DNA of 64,000 nucleotides from Bacillus sp. 7884-1 (GTDB lineage Bacteria; Bacillota; Bacilli; Bacillales; Cytobacillaceae). This document shows positions 1 through 14,186 of the stretch, piece by piece. A model generated the notes under the pieces. It was not told the origin of the DNA, searched no databases, and was given only the letters and a program-made list of their open reading frames with translations. The stretch's first letter is position 1. Each line of letters opens with the position of its first letter. The translations under genes and the position numbers were made by a program. The stretch lies in the NCBI RefSeq assembly GCF_002272245.1, contig NZ_NPDD01000056.1, positions 1 to 64,000 of the forward strand, in the 5' to 3' direction.

Positions 1-26
1 AACACAGCCATGCAATAAAAAATAAA

Positions 27-58
27 AAAGGCTGACATTTTGCTGCTGTCAGACCTTC
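27..58 (-). terminator. Intrinsic terminator after rpoZ
   Basis: An imperfect stem (about 10 bp, CTGACA pairing with TGTCAG plus flanking AAGG/CCTT) lies just after the rpoZ stop in the minus direction. It is followed by a T-rich tract at positions 11-27. It would end the yicC-remA-gmk-rpoZ transcription unit. Confidence 0.75.
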
Positions 59-65
59 ATGGTTG

Positions 66-311
66 TTACTTGCCTATATTGCTATCTTTTCCGTAGATGG
101 CACCTGTTTCTGATTTCTTAGGAACACGATAAGTAAGTTCACCGCTATATATTTCCTCGAGCGCTTTCCCTACATGCTTATAGGAAACATATTTAGGTAA
201 TCTTTCGTCATGTGTTTGCTGCATGGAACGAGCACGCTTTGCTGCAACAGATACAAGAGAGTATTTTGAATCAATTTTATTAAGTAATGAATCAATCGAA
301 GGATATAACAT
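66..311 (-). CDS. rpoZ: DNA-directed RNA polymerase omega subunit
   Basis: This 81-residue protein is the omega subunit, which helps fold and assemble the beta-prime subunit of RNA polymerase in the cytoplasm. The N-terminal block [10 protein letters not shown], the [11 protein letters not shown] segment and the alanine/arginine-rich helix are typical of the small Firmicute omega protein, and the length is normal for the family. It begins one base after the gmk stop codon, so it is translated as part of the same transcript as gmk, remA and yicC, as in Bacillus subtilis. A terminator follows it. Identification is by recognised family sequence and synteny. Confidence 0.96.
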   Translation of the reverse strand: MLYPSIDSLLNKIDSKYSLVSVAAKRARSMQQTHDERLPKYVSYKHVGKALEEIYSGELTYRVPKKSETGAIYGKDSNIGK

Positions 312-929
<618 letters not shown>

Positions 930-937
930 CTATAATC

Positions 938-1201
938 CTACCCTTCATCAATAATTTCATCACGGTCTGCCAGACGATGGGCAACCGTTTCAGGCTGTAC
1001 TGCTGATAAAATAACATGGTCACTATCCATGACAATTACGGCACGAGTACGTCTTCCATATGTAGCATCAATCAATGAACCCCGATCTCGGGCATCTTGA
1101 ATAATCCTCTTAATCGGAGCAGATTCAGGGCTTACAATTGAAATTATCCGATTGGCAGATACGATATTTCCAAATCCAATATTAATCAATTTAATCGACA
1201 T
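938..1201 (-). CDS. remA: Extracellular matrix regulatory protein RemA (DUF370)
   Basis: RemA is a small DNA-binding protein that in B. subtilis activates biofilm matrix operons and osmoprotection genes. The 87-residue product matches the family almost throughout, for example [19 protein letters not shown] and [12 protein letters not shown] place the start at the ATG at 1201 ([10 protein letters not shown]), which gives the standard family length. Longer in-frame starts up to 1258 add a non-conserved tail without a good ribosome-binding site. An ATG nine bases upstream (1210) is the only serious alternative. The gene is between yicC and gmk in one transcription unit. Confidence 0.94.
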   Translation of the reverse strand: MSIKLINIGFGNIVSANRIISIVSPESAPIKRIIQDARDRGSLIDATYGRRTRAVIVMDSDHVILSAVQPETVAHRLADRDEIIDEG

Positions 1202-1260
1202 GATTATCATCCAATCATCAATAATATATTTTTGCCGTGTCAAACATATTCTAAACACTA

Positions 1261-2136
1261 TTATTCAATATTTTGTACTTGTTCTTTCAGCTTTTCAAGC
1301 AAACTTTTTATCTCTACGACTTTTTTAGTAATCGTTGAATCATTTGCTTTTGATCCAATCGTATTTGCTTCCCTATTCATTTCTTGAACAAGAAAATCTA
1401 GTTTTCTCCCAATTGGCTCTATTTCATTTAAGGTTTGAGTAAATTGCTGAATATGACTTTTCAATCTTGTTAATTCTTCATTAATATCAATTTTATCAGC
1501 AAATATAGCCACCTCTGTTAATACGCGCGATTCATCAAATTGTCCCTGTACGAACTCTTCAATTCGTTTCATTAATCGTTCTTTATAAGCAGAGACAACT
1601 TGAGGCGCATATTCTTTCAGTTCATCTATATTTATATCTAAGAGTCCCAAAGAAGTGAGCAAATCCTTTCTTAGCTCTTCTCCTTCCGTTACACGCATCT
1701 GTTTACATAATAATACAGCTTCTTCTGCAGCTCTAAGTACTAAACTTTCCAATTCTTCATTTCCTGCATCATTTTCTTCAATATGTAAAAATTCAGTACG
1801 CGTTAATAAATCCTGAAGTAATACGTTTCCTTCAATTTTGAATTTATCTCGTGCTTGTTTAATAAATAGGTAGTATTCTTCAAGGAGCTTCCAATCAACC
1901 TGAATTTTTCGTGTTACTGCACCATCCCCTTCTATCATTATATAAACTTCTGCTCTGCCCCGACGTAGATGCTCATTCAATTTTTTCTTAATCTTATCTT
2001 CAACATTTAATAAGTGCCTAGGCATCCGAATATTCATTTCACTAAAACGATGGTTGACTGTTTTTACTTCTACATTCACAGAAAAAGAGGCTGAAGCAAT
2101 CCTGCTTCTTCCAAAGCCCGTCATACTTATAACCAT
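1261..2136 (-). CDS. yloC: YicC/YloC family endoribonuclease
   Basis: This 291-residue protein belongs to the YicC family, whose E. coli member is an endoribonuclease; B. subtilis calls the gene yloC. The hallmark N-terminus [11 protein letters not shown], the central VKTVNHRF motif and the C-terminal [18 protein letters not shown] block are all present. The start at 2136 is chosen because GGAGTG lies eight bases upstream and the resulting length equals the family norm; six extra in-frame codons exist upstream. It is the first gene of the yicC-remA-gmk-rpoZ unit and follows the terminator of the yloB-type ATPase gene. Confidence 0.93.
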   Translation of the reverse strand: MVISMTGFGRSRIASASFSVNVEVKTVNHRFSEMNIRMPRHLLNVEDKIKKKLNEHLRRGRAEVYIMIEGDGAVTRKIQVDWKLLEEYYLFIKQARDKFKIEGNVLLQDLLTRTEFLHIEENDAGNEELESLVLRAAEEAVLLCKQMRVTEGEELRKDLLTSLGLLDINIDELKEYAPQVVSAYKERLMKRIEEFVQGQFDESRVLTEVAIFADKIDINEELTRLKSHIQQFTQTLNEIEPIGRKLDFLVQEMNREANTIGSKANDSTITKKVVEIKSLLEKLKEQVQNIE

Positions 2137-2200
2137 TAAGTACACTCCAATCAATTGAAGATGAGCGCTAACCTACTATGTAAAGTTTATTTATTATCTA

Positions 2201-2241
2201 GAAACTAACAAAAGGTAATAGAGTAACCTCTACTACCTTTT
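2201..2241 (-). terminator. Intrinsic terminator after the Ca2+ ATPase gene
   Basis: A 14-15 bp stem with one mismatch (AAAAGGTAGTAGAGG against CTCTATTACCTTTT, three-base loop) lies between the ATPase stop and the yicC start. The downstream T tract (GTTAGTTTCT) is imperfect, so termination may be partial. Confidence 0.6.
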
Positions 2242-2256
2242 GGATTATAACACACT

Positions 2257-4935
2257 TTATTTTGTTTTTCTTAACAAAAATGTTCCGGCTAGTAAAAAAG
2301 TTGGAATGGAGGATAGTCCTATAATCAAAAGCCAGTCTTTTGCTAGAATTGGCAAGGTGTGAAATATCGGTTGGAATGGCGGGTAATAGATTACGGCAAT
2401 CATCAGGGCAAGCGAAGAAATAACGGCCCAGACTAGATATTGATTCCCAAATGGATTTCTTGATAATACTGATTTTTCGCTCCTGCAATCAAATACATGA
2501 ATGAGCTGTGCCATAACAAGAGTTGCAAAGGCAATTGTTTGTGCATATGGCAGATTTGCAGGATTCTGATTATAGACAATCATAAAGGCTAATAGGGTAA
2601 CGATCCCAATAAGGAAACCCCTTGAAACAACTTTCCAGCCCAATCCTCGAGCAAACACTCCCTCATTCGGACTCCGTGGTTTGCGCTTCATCACATCTTC
2701 TTCTGGCCTGTCAAGTCCAAGCGCCATTGCAGGCAGCCCATCCGTCACTAAATTAACCCAGAGAATTTGAATCGGCACGAGTGGCAGCGGCAGTGCTAGA
2801 ATCATGGCAAACAACATAACCAAAATTTCACCTACATTTGAAGCAAGTAAGTATCGAACAAATTTTCGAATGTTTTCATAGATGTTTCTGCCCTCTTCAA
2901 TTGCTGATTTTATGGTTGCAAAGTTATCATCGAGCAATACAAGAGCAGAAGCTTCTTTAGCTACATCTGTACCCGTTATCCCCATTGCCACACCGATATC
3001 TGCAGCCTTTATTGCTGGGGCATCGTTCACTCCATCACCGGTCATCGCTACAATATGGCCTCTATTTTGTAAAGCTTTGACTATTTTCAATTTATGCTCT
3101 GGTGAAACGCGTGCAAATACGGATACATCATCTACCACATCCTCTAGCTCTTCAACCGACATGTTTGATAATGCATTTCCATCAAGGACCTTACTTTTCT
3201 TTGTTAAAATACCGAGCTGTGCAGCAATGGCTTTAGCTGTGATGATATGATCACCTGTTATCATTACAGTTTTTATTCCTGCTTCCTTACATTCTTTAAC
3301 TGCATCTTTTACTTCTGGTCTTGGCGGATCAATCATGCCCTGCACACCAATAAAGGTTAATTTATTTTCTGCTTCCTGTTCGCTTAAGATAACGGTATTG
3401 GCCGAAATAGGTTTAAAGGCAATCGCAATGGTTCTTAGTGCTTTGGAAGCAAGATTATTGATAGCCTCTTGCACTTGACTCTGGACATTCTGGGCAAGAT
3501 ATTGTGTTTTGCCATCCCAGAGAATAGACTCACTTTTACCTATAATTACATCTGGTGCACCTTTGGTTACAATAAAATTCCTGCCCTGCTTATCTTTAAC
3601 ATGCATACTCATCATTTTTCTTACAGAGTCAAATGGAAATTCTTTGATGATTGTAAATTCATCTAATAGATTTGTGCGGTCAAATCCTGCTTTCATAGCA
3701 CTTACGAGCAATGCACCCTCAGTAGGGTCTCCGTCAAGAATGTAATCTTCATCTTTTATCACTAATTCTGAATGATTGCAGATCATCCCAAAAATTAGCA
3801 TTTGCTGTAAAGCCTTCTCATCCTTTGGGTGGACCCGCGTATTATCACGATAAAAATCTCCACGAGGCTGGTATCCAACCCCGTCAACTGTCCAAGTGTG
3901 ACCACCGCTCCATAAATGAGTAACCGTCATTTTGTTTTGCGTCATGGTTCCCGTTTTATCAGAACAAATAACCGATGCACAGCCTAGTGTTTCTACTGCC
4001 GGAAGCTTTCTGACTATCGCATTTTTCTTAATCATTTTTTGGACTCCTAGCGACAATGCAACCGTTACAATTGCTGGTAATCCCTCAGGAATAGCCGCAA
4101 CTGCCAGGGAAACACCTGCTAAGAACATGGTATAAAGTTCATGTCCCTGTAAGACTCCAATTGCAACCACGAGAACGGTTAACACTAAAGCAACGCTTAT
4201 TAATATTTTCCCCAGCTGCTCTAAACGACGCTGCAGGGGTGTTTCTTGTGTTTCGGCATTTTGGAGTAAATCAGCAATTTGCCCCATGGCTGTTTTCATC
4301 CCTGTAGCGATGACAACTCCAACACCACTTCCCCTAGTGATCATCGTACCCATGAAGGCGATGTTTTCCATATCACCAATCCCAGGGTTTATTGTTTTTA
4401 AACGATCTATGTGTTTGGACACAGGTACGGACTCCCCTGTTAGGGCGGACTCTTCGATTTCTAAACTTCTGGATTCGATAATCCGTATATCTGCACCAAT
4501 TCTATCTCCGCTTGAAAATTTAATGATATCTCCAGGGACAATTTCTTTAGAAGGAATTTTCACCCATTGTCCTTCCCGTAATACGGACACTTGAGGTGCG
4601 GATAATTCCTTTAGTGCCTGCAAGGATTTCTCAGCTCTTCTTTCTTGATAGAAGCCTAGGATACCGTTAATAATGACGATAGCAATAATCGCTACTGCAT
4701 CAATATATTCACCAAGTAATCCTGATAAAAGCGTGGCCGCAAGCAGCACTAACACCATAAAATCTTTAAACTGACTAAAAAATAAGAGTAAAGCAGATTG
4801 CTTTTCCCCTTCCTCCAATTCATTAAGCCCATGTTGGGCTATTCGTTTCTTTACAGCTTCCGGTGATAACCCAGACGAAAAGTCGGTATCTAAGACCTTT
4901 TCTACTTGATTTATCTCCATCTCATGGAATTTCAT
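2257..4935 (-). CDS. yloB: Cation-translocating P-type ATPase (YloB-type, SERCA-like Ca2+ pump)
   Basis: This 892-residue integral membrane protein is a P2-type ATPase of the SERCA kind, closely matching B. subtilis YloB in size and sequence; YloB is a Ca2+-transporting ATPase. The N-terminal cation-ATPase domain, the TGES actuator motif (166-169), the PEGL motif in M4 (283-286), the phosphorylation site DKTGT with Asp326, and the hinge TGDGVNDAP are all visible. Ten or so hydrophobic segments fit the usual topology. It is transcribed alone, away from the divergent rqcH and ahead of the yicC unit, with a terminator in between. Calcium is the likely substrate by homology; this is not shown by the sequence alone. 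Confidence 0.93.
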   Translation of the reverse strand: MKFHEMEINQVEKVLDTDFSSGLSPEAVKKRIAQHGLNELEEGEKQSALLLFFSQFKDFMVLVLLAATLLSGLLGEYIDAVAIIAIVIINGILGFYQERRAEKSLQALKELSAPQVSVLREGQWVKIPSKEIVPGDIIKFSSGDRIGADIRIIESRSLEIEESALTGESVPVSKHIDRLKTINPGIGDMENIAFMGTMITRGSGVGVVIATGMKTAMGQIADLLQNAETQETPLQRRLEQLGKILISVALVLTVLVVAIGVLQGHELYTMFLAGVSLAVAAIPEGLPAIVTVALSLGVQKMIKKNAIVRKLPAVETLGCASVICSDKTGTMTQNKMTVTHLWSGGHTWTVDGVGYQPRGDFYRDNTRVHPKDEKALQQMLIFGMICNHSELVIKDEDYILDGDPTEGALLVSAMKAGFDRTNLLDEFTIIKEFPFDSVRKMMSMHVKDKQGRNFIVTKGAPDVIIGKSESILWDGKTQYLAQNVQSQVQEAINNLASKALRTIAIAFKPISANTVILSEQEAENKLTFIGVQGMIDPPRPEVKDAVKECKEAGIKTVMITGDHIITAKAIAAQLGILTKKSKVLDGNALSNMSVEELEDVVDDVSVFARVSPEHKLKIVKALQNRGHIVAMTGDGVNDAPAIKAADIGVAMGITGTDVAKEASALVLLDDNFATIKSAIEEGRNIYENIRKFVRYLLASNVGEILVMLFAMILALPLPLVPIQILWVNLVTDGLPAMALGLDRPEEDVMKRKPRSPNEGVFARGLGWKVVSRGFLIGIVTLLAFMIVYNQNPANLPYAQTIAFATLVMAQLIHVFDCRSEKSVLSRNPFGNQYLVWAVISSLALMIAVIYYPPFQPIFHTLPILAKDWLLIIGLSSIPTFLLAGTFLLRKTK

Positions 4936-5058
4936 CCGACCATCTCACTTCCCCCTTAATTATATAGACATACTCTAAAGAAAGCTTATTCAGCCTCGTC
5001 CCAAAAAATGCTATGATAATTTAGACAAGTTATCATGACTGAATGAACAAGTTAAAAT

Positions 5059-5088
5059 GAGACATACTCTAACCTTGTAAGCTATACT
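5059..5088 (+). promoter_or_regulatory. Possible sigma-A promoter of rqcH
   Basis: A TATACT hexamer at 5083-5088 has GAGACA (four of six to consensus) 18 bp upstream. It stands about 38 bp before the rqcH start. This is a weak match and the divergent region has no stronger candidate on the plus strand. Confidence 0.35.
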
Positions 5089-5125
5089 AAAGAAAAGAAA
5101 TAGTTTGTAGTAAAGGATGTTTTCC

Positions 5126-6838
5126 ATGTCATTTGATGGTTTATTTACAAAAGCAATGGTCGATGAACTCACGCGCACCTTAAAGGGCGGAAGAATTAAT
5201 AAAGTACATCAGCCTTATAAAAATGAAGTAATCCTTACAATCCGTGCAAATGGAGTGAACCAAAAATTATTATTTTCAGCACACCCAAGCTATGCACGAG
5301 TTCAGCTCACTAATGAAGCATACGAAAATCCCAGCGAACCGCCTATGTTCTGTATGCTGTTAAGAAAGCATATTGAGGGCTATATTTTAGAGGATGTCTA
5401 TCAGGTTGAAAATGATCGAATGATTATTTTTGAAATTAAAGGACGAAATGAAATCGGAGATGTAAGCTACAAGCAGTTAATTATTGAAATAATGGGCAGG
5501 CACAGTAATATTGTACTTGTGGATAAAACCCGAAATATTATTCTGGATAGTGTGAAGCATGTTTCGTTTGCCGTAAACAGTCACAGAGCCATTTTACCTG
5601 GACAGCCCTATATTTATCCGCCGGAACAAAATAAACAAAATCCATTCTTGGCAGTTGAAGATGACGTATTGAGAAAGATTGATTTTAATAGCGGCAAGCT
5701 TGATCGGCAGCTTGTTGAACATTTTGCTGGAACCTCACCACTTTTCGCAAAAGAAGTTATTTTCCAAAGCGGGATTGCCAATCGTACAACAGTCCCTAAA
5801 ACATTTATAAAACTGATAGATAAAATTAAGCGTGGGGCAATAGAGCCTTCCATCTTATCAACAGGGAATAAGGAAGTGTTCTACCTCTTTCCACTTGAAC
5901 ATGTACAAGGAGGAGTAAAAAGCTTCTCAACCTTAAGCGAAATGCTTGACCGCTTTTATTTTGGAAAAGCTGAGCGTGACCGTGTAAAACAGCAAGGAAA
6001 TGATATCGAGCGGTTAATCATCAATGAAAAAGAAAAGAATGAGAAAAAAATTGAGAAATTAGAGAATACATTAAGAGAGGCTGAGAAAGCCGAACAGCTC
6101 CAGCGATTTGGTGAACTATTAACAGCCAATCTCTATGCTGCCAAAAAAGGGATGAAAGAAATCGAAGTGATTGATTATTATGATGAAATGGGCGGTACGG
6201 TAGCGATTCTCTTGGACCCGCGGAAGACACCTTCCGAAAATGCGCAAAAATATTTTTCTAAATACCAGAAAGCAAAAAATTCTGTTTCCATCGTAATCGA
6301 ACAAATTGAAAAGGCACGTGAGGAAGTCTTTTATTTTGAAAATTTACTTCAACAGGTGCAGTCAGCATCCCCAAAAGATATTCAAGAAATTCGCGAAGAA
6401 TTAATTGAAGGCGGTTATATTCGCGACCGTAAAAAACGAAATGCGAAAAAGATATCTAATGCCAAGCCAATTCTTGACCATTATCTTTCTTCTGATGGCA
6501 CTGAATTGATTGTTGGAAAAAACAATAAGCAAAATGATTATCTGACCAATAAATTAGCAGCTAGAGATGAAATTTGGCTGCACACGAAAGACATTCCTGG
6601 CTCGCATGTTGTCATTCGAAGTAAAGATCCCTCTGAAGGAACTATACATGAAGCAGCGAACTTGGCTGCCTATTTTAGTAAAGCCCGAAACTCTAGCTCT
6701 GTACCAGTAGATTATACAAAGGTGCGATATGTTAAAAAGCCTAATGGTGCGAAGCCTGGTTTTGTCATTTATGATAATCAACAGACTGTCTATGTTACAC
6801 CTGAAGAGGAAATGGTCCTCAAACTTAAGAAAAAATAA
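5126..6838 (+). CDS. rqcH: Rqc2 homologue RqcH (NFACT family), ribosome-associated quality control
   Basis: RqcH binds obstructed 50S subunits carrying peptidyl-tRNA and recruits tRNA-Ala to add C-terminal alanine tails that mark stalled chains for degradation. The 570-residue product has the NFACT-N domain at the start (MSFDGLFT), the GRHSN block, a long charged coiled-coil middle (about residues 290-400) and the C-terminal NFACT-R domain ([20 protein letters not shown]). The start at 5126 has AAAGGA eight bases upstream; an ATG nine bases earlier overlaps that site and is not used. It is the only plus-strand gene in the first 53 kb and ends at a bidirectional terminator shared with pyrE. 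The RQC partner ylmH is also in this window. Confidence 0.94.
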   Translation: MSFDGLFTKAMVDELTRTLKGGRINKVHQPYKNEVILTIRANGVNQKLLFSAHPSYARVQLTNEAYENPSEPPMFCMLLRKHIEGYILEDVYQVENDRMIIFEIKGRNEIGDVSYKQLIIEIMGRHSNIVLVDKTRNIILDSVKHVSFAVNSHRAILPGQPYIYPPEQNKQNPFLAVEDDVLRKIDFNSGKLDRQLVEHFAGTSPLFAKEVIFQSGIANRTTVPKTFIKLIDKIKRGAIEPSILSTGNKEVFYLFPLEHVQGGVKSFSTLSEMLDRFYFGKAERDRVKQQGNDIERLIINEKEKNEKKIEKLENTLREAEKAEQLQRFGELLTANLYAAKKGMKEIEVIDYYDEMGGTVAILLDPRKTPSENAQKYFSKYQKAKNSVSIVIEQIEKAREEVFYFENLLQQVQSASPKDIQEIREELIEGGYIRDRKKRNAKKISNAKPILDHYLSSDGTELIVGKNNKQNDYLTNKLAARDEIWLHTKDIPGSHVVIRSKDPSEGTIHEAANLAAYFSKARNSSSVPVDYTKVRYVKKPNGAKPGFVIYDNQQTVYVTPEEEMVLKLKKK

Positions 6839-6842
6839 AATG

Positions 6843-6866
6843 GCCCCGGATTTTTCCGGGGCTTTT
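6843..6866. terminator. Bidirectional terminator between rqcH and pyrE
   Basis: A perfect 8 bp GC-rich stem (GCCCCGGA/TCCGGGGC, loop TTTT) is followed by TTTT on the plus strand, and by a T-rich stretch on the minus strand. It serves the convergent rqcH and pyrE genes. Confidence 0.9.
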
Positions 6867-6869
6867 GAT

Positions 6870-7498
6870 TTATTCGAACTTCTTACTCCACTCTGAAGGG
6901 GATTTACTCCAAGAAAGTAAACTCTCTTGATCATCTTTACTGATGTAGCCCTTTTCAATGGCTACCTCCACTAGATTAGCAAAATCAGTCAGTGATTCAC
7001 TTTGAATCTCTTCTTGTGCGAATGCTTCCCTCCCCTTATCCAGACCATATGTAAATATTGAAACCACGCCAAGCACTTCACACCCAGCTTCTCGCAGCGC
7101 TTGAACCGCAGTAATGACACTGCCTCCCGTAGAAATTAGATCTTCTACAACCACAACCTTTTGTCCTGCTTCCACTTTGCCTTCTATCTGGTTTCCTTTG
7201 CCATGACCTTTAGCTTTTGAACGAACATAACACATTGGCAAGTTTAATAACTCACTAACCCATGCAGCATGTGGTATCCCCGCTGTTGCAGTACCAGCAA
7301 TTACATCTGCATCTGAAAATTTCTCTAGAATAATAGATTGAAGTCCTTGTGCAATCTCTTTTCTTACTTCCGGATAGGACAGTGTCAGGCGGTTGTCACA
7401 ATAGATAGGTGAACGTAATCCTGAAGTCCAAGTAAATGGTTCGTTTGGCTTTAATGCCACTGCATTAATCGTTAATAATTTTTCTGCTATTCGTTTTT

Positions 7499-7502
<4 letters not shown>
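6870..7502 (-). CDS. pyrE: Orotate phosphoribosyltransferase
   Basis: PyrE joins orotate to PRPP to give OMP, the fifth step of pyrimidine synthesis. The 210-residue protein shows the substrate region [17 protein letters not shown] near the N-terminus and the PRPP-binding motif [13 protein letters not shown] near residue 115. The start at 7502 is supported by GGAGGAG nine bases upstream; the further ten in-frame codons are rejected because the family begins MKKxIA. It overlaps pyrF by four bases (translational coupling) and is the last gene of the pyr operon before a bidirectional terminator. Confidence 0.97.
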
Positions 7503-9894
<2,392 letters not shown>

Positions 9895-9898
<4 letters not shown>

Positions 9899-12800
9899 GC
9901 AAAAACTGCCTCCTTTTCTTCTACAGCCATTGCTTCAGCCGAAAAATTCATCGACTCAATTACTTTAAGAATCGCGTCTGCAGTATCTAATGAGGTTAAG
10001 CATGGAACACCATTTTCAACGGCTTCACGGCGAATTCTAAAGCCATCTCGTTCCGGCTGTTTTCCTTTTGTCAGTGTGTTGATAATAAACTGGGCTTCTC
10101 CATGATGAATGACATCTAGCAATGTTTTGCCTTCTGATCCAATTTTTCCAATCACTTTTACTGGAAGACCTGCAGACTTAAGGACGGCAGCTGTTCCACT
10201 CGTTGCCATAAGACGATAGCCGTTATTTGCAAATCGTTTAGCAAGTTTTAATGATTCTTGTTTATCTTTATCAGCAACTGTAAACAATACTGTGCCAAAT
10301 TTTTGAATCGTCATTCCTGAAGCAACTAACCCTTTATAAAGTGCCTTTTCAAGTGTAATATCTTTCCCCATTACTTCACCAGTTGATTTCATTTCAGGCC
10401 CGAGTGTAATATCAACGTTTCTTAACTTTGCAAAGGAGAAGACAGGAACCTTTACATATACGCCATTTTTTTCAGGTACAATTCCTGGTGTATAGCCTTG
10501 TTCGACAATTGATACACCTAAGATTGCTTTTGTAGCAATTTTAGCCATTGGAACATTTGTAATTTTGCTTAGAAATGGAACTGTACGACTTGAGCGCGGA
10601 TTGACTTCAAGTACATATACTTGGTCCTCAGCTATTACATACTGAATATTTAACAATCCGATGATGTTTAGACCTTTAGCCATTTTTTCTGTGTACTCGA
10701 CGAGCTTTTGTTTGATTCTATCCGATAGTGTCTGCGGAGGATAAACAGCAATGGAATCGCCTGAGTGTACTCCAGCACGTTCGATATGCTCCATAATTCC
10801 AGGTATCAACACATTTTCACCGTCACAAATCGCATCGACTTCGATTTCTTTCCCTGTTAAGTAACGGTCAATCAAGACAGGATGTTCCGGATTGATTTTT
10901 ACTGCATTTTCCATATAATGAAGCAGTTCCTCTTGACGATAAACGATTTCCATTGCCCGTCCGCCAAGAACGTATGAAGGTCGAACAAGAACCGGATAGC
11001 CAATTTCATTCGCAATTACGATTGCTTCTTCCACAGATAAAGCCGTTTTTCCAAGAGGCATTGGAATATCGAGCTGTACAAGGGCTTGTTCAAATTTATC
11101 CCGGTTCTCCGCACGGTCTAAATCCTCTAAGCTTGTTCCAAGAATTTTTACCCCATTCTCCTCTAAACCTGCAGCAAGATTAATAGCTGTTTGCCCGCCG
11201 AATTGTACTATTACACCCAGTGGTTTTTCTAAATCAATAATACTCATTACATCCTCAATCGTAAGAGGCTCAAAGTAAAGCTTATCCGAGATACTGAAAT
11301 CAGTCGAAACCGTCTCAGGATTATTATTAATAATAATCGCTTCATAGCCTGCTTCTTTAATCGCTTTAACAGAATGGACTGTTGCATAATCAAACTCAAT
11401 GCCCTGGCCAATTCGAATTGGACCTGATCCTAGAACAATTACACTTTTTCTATCTGTAACAAGTGATTCATTTTCCTCTTCATACGTTCCATAGTAATAA
11501 GGTGTTTCTGACTCGAATTCAGCCGCACATGTATCAACCATTTTATAAACCGGAATCAATTGATTTACTTTACGCAGCTGGTAAATATCCTCTTCCTTTT
11601 GATCCCAAAGTTCTGCGATTTTTTTATCAGAAAATCCTCTTTGTTTTGCTTCCTTTAGGATTACAAGATCAAATGGACTAGAAGCGAGCTTTGTTTCTAA
11701 TTCAATGATTCCCTCAAATTTCTTCAAGAAAAATAAATCGATTTGGCTCCATAGATGAATGGTTTCAACCGTTATACCTCTTTTTATCGCTTCTGCGATG
11801 TAAAAGAGCCTCTCATCTCCAGCCTTGCAAATACGCTTTTCAAGTAATTCATTACTGATTTCAGCTGCTCCATTCAATTCAAAATGATAGACACCAGCTT
11901 CCAGTGAGCGGATCGCTTTTAATAATGATTCCTCGAACGTACGGCCAATCGCCATTACTTCACCCGTTGCTTTCATTTGTGTTCCAAGTGAACGATTCCC
12001 TGATTCAAATTTATCAAATGGCCATCTAGGAATTTTCGTTACGATGTAATCAAGAGCAGGTTCAAAGCTTGCATAAGTTTTTCCTGTTACCGGGTTAAGC
12101 ATCTCATCTAGAGTTAAGCCTACTGCAATTTTCGCTGCAAGTTTCGCAATAGGATAACCTGTTGCTTTTGAGGCAAGTGCTGAAGACCGGCTTACCCTTG
12201 GATTTACTTCGATAATATAGTAATTAAAGCTGTATGGGTCTAGGGCAAGCTGAACATTACAGCCGCCTTCGATTCCAAGTGCACGAATGATTTTAAGGGA
12301 AACATTTCTTAATAGCTGATATTCTCTATCACTTAATGTTTGGCTTGGTGCCACAACAATCGAGTCACCCGTGTGAACACCGACTGGATCAATGTTTTCC
12401 ATGTTACACACTACAATTGCATTGTCATTTCCATCACGCATTACCTCATATTCGATTTCTTTATAACCGGCAATACTTTTCTCTAGCAAGCATTGATTTA
12501 CAGGGCTATGTTTTAAGCCGCTTGTTATGATTTCTTCAAGTTCTTCTGAATTATGGCAAATTCCCCCACCTGTTCCGCCGAGTGTATAGGCTGGACGTAC
12601 AATAACCGGGAATCCAATTTTCTCAACAAAGGCATGAGCTTCTGCTAATTCATGAATTATTTCACTATCTGGTACAGGTTCACACAGTTCATTCATTAAG
12701 CTGCGGAATAAGTCACGATCCTCGGCTTGTTCAATGGCTGATAACTTGGTTCCCAATATTTCAACTTCACATTCTTCTAAAACTCCTGATTTTGACAATT

Positions 12801-13101
12801 CAACGGCCAGATTAAGACCTGTTTGCCCTCCGAGAGTGGGTAGAAGTGCATCAGGACGTTCCTTGCGAATAATTCGGCTTACAAATTCCTCTGTCAATGG
12901 TTCAATATAGACGGCATCCGCAATCTCTGTATCCGTCATAATTGTGGCTGGATTTGAATTCACCAAAATAACACGGTAACCTTCTTCTTTAAGTGCAATA
13001 CAAGCCTGGGTTCCTGCATAATCAAATTCTGCTGCCTGGCCAATCACAATTGGTCCTGAACCAATCACTAAAATGGAGTTTATATCAGTACGTTTTGGCA
13101 T
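9895..13101 (-). CDS. pyrAB: Carbamoyl phosphate synthase large subunit (pyrimidine-specific)
   Basis: The 1068-residue large subunit makes carbamoyl phosphate from bicarbonate, ammonia and two ATP. The two homologous ATP-grasp halves begin with [16 protein letters not shown] and [16 protein letters not shown], each followed by its GGQTG/GGQTA motif. The C-terminal MGS-like allosteric domain (from about residue 930) is complete. It is 1068 residues, close to B. subtilis PyrAB. It overlaps pyrAA by 22 bases and pyrK by four. Being within the PyrR-controlled operon argues that it is the pyrimidine-regulated enzyme; an arginine-specific copy may exist elsewhere in the genome. The symbol carB is the common synonym. 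Confidence 0.97.
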
Positions 13102-14186
13102 GTTGTTGAAACCTCCTGTTTTTCAGATTCAATCATTGTGAGAAACTGATCGAATAAATAGTTTGCGTCCTCAGGTCCTGGTGAAGCCTCTGGATGGTAT
13201 TGAACGGTAAAGGCAGGATAATCTAAATGCCTTAAGCCTTCTACAGTCCCATCGTTTAAGGCAATGTGAGTAACTGCCAGTCTAGTATTGTGTAATGATT
13301 TATCTTCAACTGTAAATCCATGATTTTGTGCCGTAATTGCGATTTTCCCTGTCGCTAAATCTTTTACAGGGTGGTTAGAACCTCGATGACCGAATTTCAT
13401 TTTAACGGTATCGCCACCGCATGCTAGTGCAAATAATTGGTGCCCAAGACATATTCCAAATATCGGTACTAAGCCCAGTAACTGCTTAATCATATGGATA
13501 GCTTCTGGGACATCCTTTGGATCCCCAGGGCCATTCGAAAGCATAATCCCATCCGGGCGTAATTGGATGATTTCCTCAGCAGTAGTATGATAAGGTACCA
13601 CCACAACATCGCAATTTCGTTTATTTAATTCTCGTAAAATTCCATGCTTCATCCCGAAATCAACGAGTACAATTCTTTTCCCCCTGCCTGGACTTGGGTA
13701 AGAATTCTTTGTAGAGACTCTTCTAACTTGGTCAATCGGCAGCTTCGTCTGTTTTAGTTTACTAATTACTTCATTAGGATCACTTTCAATCGAGCAGATT
13801 GCTCCTTTTAATGTACCTGACTTCCGAATAATTTTTGTTAATTTGCGTGTATCGATTCCTGCAATTCCAGGGATATTTTTCATTTTAAAGAACTCATCAA
13901 TCGTAAATTCACTTCTCCAATTGGAAGGGAATTCGACTGCTTCTTTCACAATAAAGCCTTTCACAGCTGGGTTAATTGTTTCAAAATCATCTCGGTTAAT
14001 GCCGTAATTTCCAATCAAAGGGTAGGTCAGCATAACAATTTGTCCGCAATAGGATGGATCGGAAAGGATTTCTTGGTAGCCAGTCATTCCTGTATTAAAG
14101 ACGACTTCCCCGATTGTATCCATATGACTTCCGAAACCTTCACCAATAAAAATTGTTCCATCTTCTAAAATTAGCTGTGCTTTCAT
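13080..14186 (-). CDS. pyrAA: Carbamoyl phosphate synthase small subunit (glutaminase)
   Basis: The small subunit (368 aa) hydrolyses glutamine and passes ammonia to PyrAB. The N-terminal CPSase small-chain domain ([13 protein letters not shown]) is followed by a class I glutaminase domain with the nucleophile cysteine in [11 protein letters not shown] and the histidine/glutamate pair in [10 protein letters not shown]. The start at 14186 has AAAGGACG nine bases upstream and lies four bases inside the pyrC stop. Eight extra upstream codons are not conserved. Synonym carA. Confidence 0.97.
   Translation of the reverse strand: MKAQLILEDGTIFIGEGFGSHMDTIGEVVFNTGMTGYQEILSDPSYCGQIVMLTYPLIGNYGINRDDFETINPAVKGFIVKEAVEFPSNWRSEFTIDEFFKMKNIPGIAGIDTRKLTKIIRKSGTLKGAICSIESDPNEVISKLKQTKLPIDQVRRVSTKNSYPSPGRGKRIVLVDFGMKHGILRELNKRNCDVVVVPYHTTAEEIIQLRPDGIMLSNGPGDPKDVPEAIHMIKQLLGLVPIFGICLGHQLFALACGGDTVKMKFGHRGSNHPVKDLATGKIAITAQNHGFTVEDKSLHNTRLAVTHIALNDGTVEGLRHLDYPAFTVQYHPEASPGPEDANYLFDQFLTMIESEKQEVSTTCQNVLI

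Noticed and set aside
2882-3250. 122-codon open frame on the plus strand inside the Ca2+ ATPase gene
   Set aside because: It is antisense to conserved ATPase motifs, has no ribosome-binding site and no recognisable product.
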